DNA of 64,000 nt from Knufia peltigerae (taxonomy: Eukaryota; Ascomycota; Eurotiomycetes; Chaetothyriales; Trichomeriaceae), in contig JAPDRN010000092.1 in NCBI GenBank assembly GCA_030247855.1, positions 62,001 to 126,000 on the forward strand. The letters are read 5' to 3'. This document shows, piece after piece, positions 59,643 through 64,000 of the stretch. Under the pieces are notes generated by a model that ran no database searches, was not told the origin of the DNA, and was given only the letters and a program-made list of their open reading frames with translations. Within the stretch, counting starts at the first letter, position 1. Each line of letters starts with the position of its first letter. A program made the position numbers and the translations under genes.

Positions 59643-61781
59643 GTGAAATTTTTTGTCTCCTGCGCCAAGGGCCTGGAATACCTGCTTGCCGATGAGCTGT
59701 CGGCCCTGGGCCTGGAAAAGGCCACCGCCACCATCGCCGGCGTCAACGCCGATGGCGAACTGGAGCAGGCGCTGCGGATCGTCATGTGGTCGCGGCTGGC
59801 CAGCCGCGTGCTGTGGCCGATCGACGAATTCGAATGCCCGGACGAGCAGGCGCTGTACGACGGCGTGCGTGCGCTGCCGTGGCATGAACACATCAAGCCG
59901 GAGATGACCCTGGCGGTGGACGCGCACGTGTCCGGCGACAAGATCACCCATGCCCGTTTTGCCGCGCAGCGGATCAAGGACGCCATCGTCGACCGCATGC
60001 GTGACGAAGGGCTCGAGCGCCCTTCGGTCAACACCGATCTGCCGGACGTACGCGTCAACCTGTCGCTGCGCAAGGGCCGTGCCTCACTGTCGATCGACCT
60101 CGGTGGTGGCCCGCTGCACCGCCGTGGCTGGCGTGGTGCTGCCCATGACGCGCCGTTGAAGGAAAACCTGGCTGCCGCGCTGCTGATGCGCGCGCAGTGG
60201 CCGCGCCTGCATGCTGCCGGTGGCGGCCTGCTGGATCCGATGTGCGGCAGCGGTACCCTGCTGATCGAAGGCGCGCTGATGGCCGCCGACGTTGCTCCCG
60301 GCCTGATGCGCCATGGCAGCCTGCCGCCGAGCCGCTGGCTGGGCTTCGACAAGGCGGCCTGGAAAACCATCCAGAGCGAAGCGCGTGATCGCGAAGCGGC
60401 CGGCTTGGCCGCGCTGAAGCCGGTCGTCCACGGCAGCGACATCGACCCGGTGGCGATCCAGGCGGCGCGCGAGAATGCCGAAGTGGCCGGCGTCGCCCAT
60501 GCCATCCGCTTCACCCGCGCCGATGTGGCCGATCTGCCCACCCCGGAGCAGGAGATCGGCGCTGTGGTCTGCAACCCGCCGTATGACGAGCGCCTGGCCG
60601 CCGATCCGGCGCTGTACCGCAAGCTCGGCAATGCCCTGCAGAAGGCCGTGCCGCAGTGGCGCGCCAGCCTGCTGTGCGGCAATGACGAACTGGCCTTTGC
60701 TACCGGCCTGCGTGCAGGCAAGAAGTACCAGATGTTCAATGGTGCATTGGAATGTGCACTGATCGTCTGCGATCCGATCGCGGTGCCTGGTCGCGACCCG
60801 GCACAGGTGCGCGAGCTGAGCGAAGGCGCGCAGATGGTGGCCAACCGCCTGCGCAAGAACCTGAAGAAGTTCAAGAGCTGGCGCGCGCGCGAAGGCATCA
60901 CCTGTTTCCGCGCCTACGATGCCGATCTGCCGGAATACGCAGCGGCCATCGACGTGTACGAAGAGGATGGCGGCCAGCGGCGCACGTTCCTGCATGTGCA
61001 GGAATACGCCGCACCGGCCGCGATTCCCGAGAACGACGTGCGCCGCCGCCGCAATGAACTGCTGGCCGCTGCGCGCGAGGTGTTCGGCGTACCGCCGGAA
61101 CAGGTGTCGATGAAATCGCGCGAACGTGGCAAGGGCGGCAGCAAGTACGGCCGTTTCGAGCAGCGTGATGAGTTCCTCGTGGTACGTGAGAACAACGCGC
61201 TGCTGCAGGTGAACCTGTTCGATTACCTCGATACCGGCCTGTTCCTCGACCATCGCCCGCTGCGTCGCCTGATGGCCGAGCAGGCGCGCGGCAAGCGCTT
61301 CCTCAACCTGTTCTGCTACACCGGCGTGGCCAGCGTGCAGGCGGCGGTGGCCGGTGCGGCCAGCACCACCAGCGTCGACCTGTCGGCCACCTACCTGCAG
61401 TGGTGCTACGACAACCTGGCCTTGAACGGGCAAGGCGGCAATCAGCACCTGCTGGTGCAGGCCGATGCGATGGCATGGCTGGAAGGTGATCGCGGCCAGT
61501 ACGACGTGATCTTCTGCGACCCGCCGACGTTCTCCAACTCGGCCCGCGCCGAGGACTTCGACGTACAGCGCGAGCAGGTGAAGATGTTGCGTGCGGCCGT
61601 CGCACGACTGGCACCGGGTGGCGTGCTGTACTTCTCCAACAACTTCCGCCGCTTCAAGCTGGAAGAGAGCGCCATCGCCGAATTCGCCCAGTGCCGCGAG
61701 ATCAGCGCCAGCACCATCGGCCCGGATTTCGAGCGCAATGCACGCATCCATCGTGCGTGGGAGCTGAAGCGCCTGGCGTGA
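59643..61781 (+). CDS. rlmL: 23S rRNA methyltransferase RlmKL (m2G2445 and m7G2069)
   Basis: About 712 residues with two methyltransferases fused. The N-terminal RlmL half has a THUMP domain (FFVSCAKGLEYLLADEL onward), the SAM motif LLDPMCGSGTLLIEGALMAA and the catalytic VCNPPYDERL. The C-terminal RlmK half has FLNLFCYTGVASVQAAVAGA and FCDPPTFSNS. The GTG at 59643 is chosen because it gives the conserved KFFVSCAKGLEYLL start; an ATG at 59598 would add 15 residues not typical of the family. Confidence 0.95.
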   Translation: MKFFVSCAKGLEYLLADELSALGLEKATATIAGVNADGELEQALRIVMWSRLASRVLWPIDEFECPDEQALYDGVRALPWHEHIKPEMTLAVDAHVSGDKITHARFAAQRIKDAIVDRMRDEGLERPSVNTDLPDVRVNLSLRKGRASLSIDLGGGPLHRRGWRGAAHDAPLKENLAAALLMRAQWPRLHAAGGGLLDPMCGSGTLLIEGALMAADVAPGLMRHGSLPPSRWLGFDKAAWKTIQSEARDREAAGLAALKPVVHGSDIDPVAIQAARENAEVAGVAHAIRFTRADVADLPTPEQEIGAVVCNPPYDERLAADPALYRKLGNALQKAVPQWRASLLCGNDELAFATGLRAGKKYQMFNGALECALIVCDPIAVPGRDPAQVRELSEGAQMVANRLRKNLKKFKSWRAREGITCFRAYDADLPEYAAAIDVYEEDGGQRRTFLHVQEYAAPAAIPENDVRRRRNELLAAAREVFGVPPEQVSMKSRERGKGGSKYGRFEQRDEFLVVRENNALLQVNLFDYLDTGLFLDHRPLRRLMAEQARGKRFLNLFCYTGVASVQAAVAGAASTTSVDLSATYLQWCYDNLALNGQGGNQHLLVQADAMAWLEGDRGQYDVIFCDPPTFSNSARAEDFDVQREQVKMLRAAVARLAPGGVLYFSNNFRRFKLEESAIAEFAQCREISASTIGPDFERNARIHRAWELKRLA

Positions 61782-61791
61782 ACCGACGTCC

Positions 61792-61832
61792 GGGATCGGA
61801 TCCCCTGCGCGCAGCGCAGGGGATCCGATCCC
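61792..61832. repeat. Perfect inverted repeat after rlmKL
   Basis: 19-base arms (61792-61810/61814-61832) around GCA. Same ggatc/gatcc style family as 15476, 30784 and 61880. Confidence 0.8.
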
Positions 61833-61879
61833 ATCAAGGTCGGTGGATCCACGCCATGCATCGATGGCGGTACGTGCCT

Positions 61880-61920
61880 GGGGTCAGAGCCCTTGCGCTG
61901 TGCGCAAGGGATCCGACCCC
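61880..61920. repeat. Inverted repeat of the ggggtcNgAnCCC family
   Basis: 19-base arms with two mismatches around TGT, just past the DUF3325 stop; probably ends both converging transcripts. Confidence 0.8.
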
Positions 61921-61932
61921 GGTGGCTTCGGC

Positions 61933-62262
61933 TTACAACAACGCCACCAGCAGCCCGATAACCGGCAACGCGATCGCCAGCGGTGCGATCCACTTTGGCC
62001 GGTACGGATACAGCGCAAACGCCAGCACGATTCCACCCAGCGTAAGCGCGCCGAGCCACAGCACCGGGCCCATCGCCCAGCCCTGGTCGACCACGCACAG
62101 CGCGAACGCCACGGTCAGCAGCACCCAGCCCAGCACCCGCCATTGCATGCGCCGTACCGGTGACGCCGCTGCCTTGCCGTGCAGTTCCTGCTGGTGCTTT
62201 TCCATCGCCAGCGACAGCGCGGTGAACGCTGTGAACGATAGCCCCAGTACCAGCAGCATCAT
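61933..62262 (-). CDS. DUF3325 small membrane protein
   Basis: A 109-residue protein with three to four transmembrane helices (LLVLGLSFTAFTALSLAME, LGWVLLTVAFALCVVDQGW, VLWLGALTLGGIVLAFALY and the C-terminal helix). It belongs to the DUF3325 family found with PepSY and DUF3649 genes near TonB-dependent siderophore receptors. Its start overlaps the PepSY gene stop by four bases (ATGA). Function unknown; an iron-uptake accessory by context. Confidence 0.87.
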   Translation of the reverse strand: MMLLVLGLSFTAFTALSLAMEKHQQELHGKAAASPVRRMQWRVLGWVLLTVAFALCVVDQGWAMGPVLWLGALTLGGIVLAFALYPYRPKWIAPLAIALPVIGLLVALL

Positions 62263-63887
62263 GCGCTGGCCTCCGCTTCCACTGCATCGGCCGGTGCCTT
62301 GGTCGCTGCGGCGGCCGCAGCGCGCTTCTTCTTCTCGGCGGCAGTCAGCGGTGGCGTCCAGCGCTGCATGCGCCAGCCGCACAGGGCCAGCATCGCGCCG
62401 AAGGCGATCATCGACAGATCGAAGCCGGCCAATGCCCAGTCACCGTTGAACAGGGTCACGCCTAGGTGTGCGTGGGTGGTCAGCGCGTTCACTACCGGGA
62501 TCAGCGCGAACGCGGCCGCGCCGATGTACAGCTGCCACGCCCACATCATCCGCTTGGGCCAGATGAAGGCCGCCAGCAGCGAGGCGCCCCACGCGTAGAA
62601 GAACACATTCGCTTCGGCGTTGGAGCGCTCGGCAAGGCCCAGCGGCAGCAGGCGGTTGCCCCAGAAATAGGCGGCGAAGGCGATCGGCAGGCCGGCCACG
62701 GCGCCGATGTTCAGCGCATCGACCAGGCGCAGGCCGAAGCCGGTGCGACCGCTCTTGGCATGCTTCGGACGCTCCTTCACCGCCCACAGCACCACGCCGC
62801 TGGCCACCATCAGGCAGCCGGTCAGGCCGGACAGGAAGAACAACGCGCGCAGGCCCCAGTCGGCGAAGCGGGCCAGGTGCAGGCCATACAGCACGCCACG
62901 GGTGGCGGTGGCGCCGCCGGAAGGCGGGGTTTCCTGCAGCAGCGCGCCAGTGACCATGTCATAGCGCAGTGCGGGCGTATCGCTGGACAAACGCTTGCCG
63001 TCGCGTTGGCGGATGTCGATCACCGCATTGACGGCACCGGGATTGGCAACACTGAAACCGGCGACCTCGGTGCCGTGCCAATGCCTGCGGGCACTGTCCA
63101 ACAGCTGTCGCAGCGGTAGCGGTGCTGCCTTGCCTTCGGCGGGCGCGGTGACCTCGGGCAGGCCACCAAAGGCCTCCGCGTAGAACGCATCCTGGTCGGT
63201 GCCGTAGGCCACGTTCACTCCCCACGGCAGGTACATGATCATCAACGTAACGATGCCGGTGTAGGTGATCATCGCGTGGTAGGGCAGGGCCATCACCGCG
63301 CTGACGTTGTGGAAGTCCAGCCAGGAGCGCAGGCTCTTGTCTTTCCGGAAGGTGAAGAAGTCCTTGAAGATCTTCTTGTGGGTGATCACGCCGGTGATGA
63401 TCGCCACCAGCATGAACATCGCGCAGAAGCCCACCAGGTAGCGCGCCCACAGTACCGGGATGTAGTGCAGGTCAAAGTGCAGGCGGTAGAAGAAGTCGCC
63501 GCCACGGGTCTCGCGGGCCTTCAGCTCGGTGCCGGTGTTGGGGTCCAGGGTGGCATCACCGAAGGCGCCGCGGCGGCCCTTGCTCGGATCGGCCATTGCC
63601 TCTGGCAATCGCCAGAACATCTGCATGGCCGGATTGCGTGGCTGCGGCAGGGTAACGAACCAGCTCTCGGCCTGTGGTGCGTTGGTCAGCAGGTAGTCGG
63701 CCGCGCGCTGCGCCGCTTCGTCGGTGCTGACCGTGCTGCGCGGCAGTTCCGGGCGCATCCAGCGGCTGATTTCCTCGCGGTAGTAGCTGGCGGTGCCCGC
63801 CATGAAGATCAGCAGCAGCAGCCAGCCGACCAGCAGGCCGGTCCAGGTATGCAGCCAGGCCATGGATTGGCGGAATCCATTCTTCAT
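62259..63887 (-). CDS. PepSY-domain inner-membrane protein (PiuB-like, iron-uptake associated)
   Basis: A 542-residue membrane protein. The N-terminal helix (WLHTWTGLLVGWLLLLIFMAGTASYY) is typical of the PepSY_TM family. A periplasmic region follows, then FYRLHFDLHYIP and FHNVSAVMALPYHAMITYTG with conserved His/Tyr possibly for heme or Fe, several more helices, and a Lys/Ala-rich cytosolic tail. Homologues act as ferric-siderophore reductases at the inner membrane (as suggested for PiuB/FoxB). ATG 63887 overlaps the upstream gene (ATGA). Confidence 0.9.
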   Translation of the reverse strand: MKNGFRQSMAWLHTWTGLLVGWLLLLIFMAGTASYYREEISRWMRPELPRSTVSTDEAAQRAADYLLTNAPQAESWFVTLPQPRNPAMQMFWRLPEAMADPSKGRRGAFGDATLDPNTGTELKARETRGGDFFYRLHFDLHYIPVLWARYLVGFCAMFMLVAIITGVITHKKIFKDFFTFRKDKSLRSWLDFHNVSAVMALPYHAMITYTGIVTLMIMYLPWGVNVAYGTDQDAFYAEAFGGLPEVTAPAEGKAAPLPLRQLLDSARRHWHGTEVAGFSVANPGAVNAVIDIRQRDGKRLSSDTPALRYDMVTGALLQETPPSGGATATRGVLYGLHLARFADWGLRALFFLSGLTGCLMVASGVVLWAVKERPKHAKSGRTGFGLRLVDALNIGAVAGLPIAFAAYFWGNRLLPLGLAERSNAEANVFFYAWGASLLAAFIWPKRMMWAWQLYIGAAAFALIPVVNALTTHAHLGVTLFNGDWALAGFDLSMIAFGAMLALCGWRMQRWTPPLTAAEKKKRAAAAAATKAPADAVEAEASA

Positions 63888-64000
63888 GCCCACGCTCCCA
63901 ACAGACGCGAAATGCCGGCCATCAGCAGGGTGGGGGCGAGAATGCCGACCCAGGCGCGCAGCGCACTGCGGGTGGCGAACGCCCACAGTGCTGCGCAGGC
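63884..64000 (-). CDS. DUF3649 family membrane protein, C-terminal part (runs off window)
   Basis: The last 38 codons of a gene on the minus strand, ending in TGA at 63884-63886. The visible end (AWVGILAPTLLMAGISRLL) is a membrane helix, and the position directly before PepSY and DUF3325 genes is that of DUF3649 in iron-uptake loci. The family assignment rests mainly on this context. Confidence 0.65.
   Translation of the reverse strand, partial: ACAALWAFATRSALRAWVGILAPTLLMAGISRLLGAWA

Overview
The window is high-GC DNA from a gammaproteobacterium of the family Xanthomonadaceae, almost certainly a Stenotrophomonas maltophilia-complex strain. The case rests on a complete EmrRCAB efflux locus, a MacABC efflux locus with its own outer-membrane lipoprotein, many GTAG-headed palindromic repeats (SMAG type), and gene order and protein sequences typical of that genus. 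There is no rRNA, CRISPR array, insertion sequence, prophage or integrase; the region is chromosomal core with some accessory operons. Two runs of about 100 N (19575-19672 and 49360-49456) are assembly gaps whose flanks are exact duplicates. Both look like unmerged contig overlaps rather than missing sequence.

Layout. 1-1.6 kb: spore-coat-U type chaperone-usher pilus genes on the minus strand (usher partial). 1.8-7.8 kb: map, glnD, dapD, an ArsC/YffB-family gene and dapE, tightly packed and partly overlapping (nitrogen sensing and lysine/DAP synthesis). 7.8-10.8 kb: a Sel1 lipoprotein, then asnB behind an asparagine-rich leader peptide and a terminator/antiterminator pair, read here as a transcription attenuator. 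10.8-18.7 kb: a CPA2 antiporter, a penicillin-acylase family hydrolase, an FtnA-like ferritin, parC and an AraC regulator. 18.8-23.7 kb: emrR-emrC-emrA-emrB behind two overlapping AT-rich inverted repeats. 23.9-26.8 kb: a zinc-ribbon membrane protein, three tRNA-Leu(CAG) genes, a LysR regulator and a TauE/SafE permease. 26.9-30.8 kb: rnr, a GFA-family gene and rlmB. 30.9-37.9 kb: macA-macB and an outer-membrane partner, divergent from a two-component system. 38.1-41.1 kb: a propeller-type membrane diguanylate cyclase. 41.4-44.6 kb: rnt and a bufferin-type RiPP operon (bufA-bufB-bufC plus DoxX). 44.8-53.4 kb: a phosphate regulon block (pstS-pstC-pstA-pstB-phoU, a second pstS and an OprP/OprO-like porin) with Pho-box arrays. 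53.6-64 kb: nth, an enoyl-CoA hydratase, a Mip/FKBP-like protein, a DUF1289-Nudix fusion, sseA, an amidase, a YqiA-like hydrolase, rlmKL and a DUF3649-PepSY-DUF3325 iron-associated cluster (partial at the edge).

The most interesting points are three. The asnB leader has seven Asn codons followed by mutually exclusive hairpins. A roughly 100-base three-way-junction element occurs twice, with compensatory base changes. The copper-buffering RiPP operon has a precursor that carries four EGKCG motifs.
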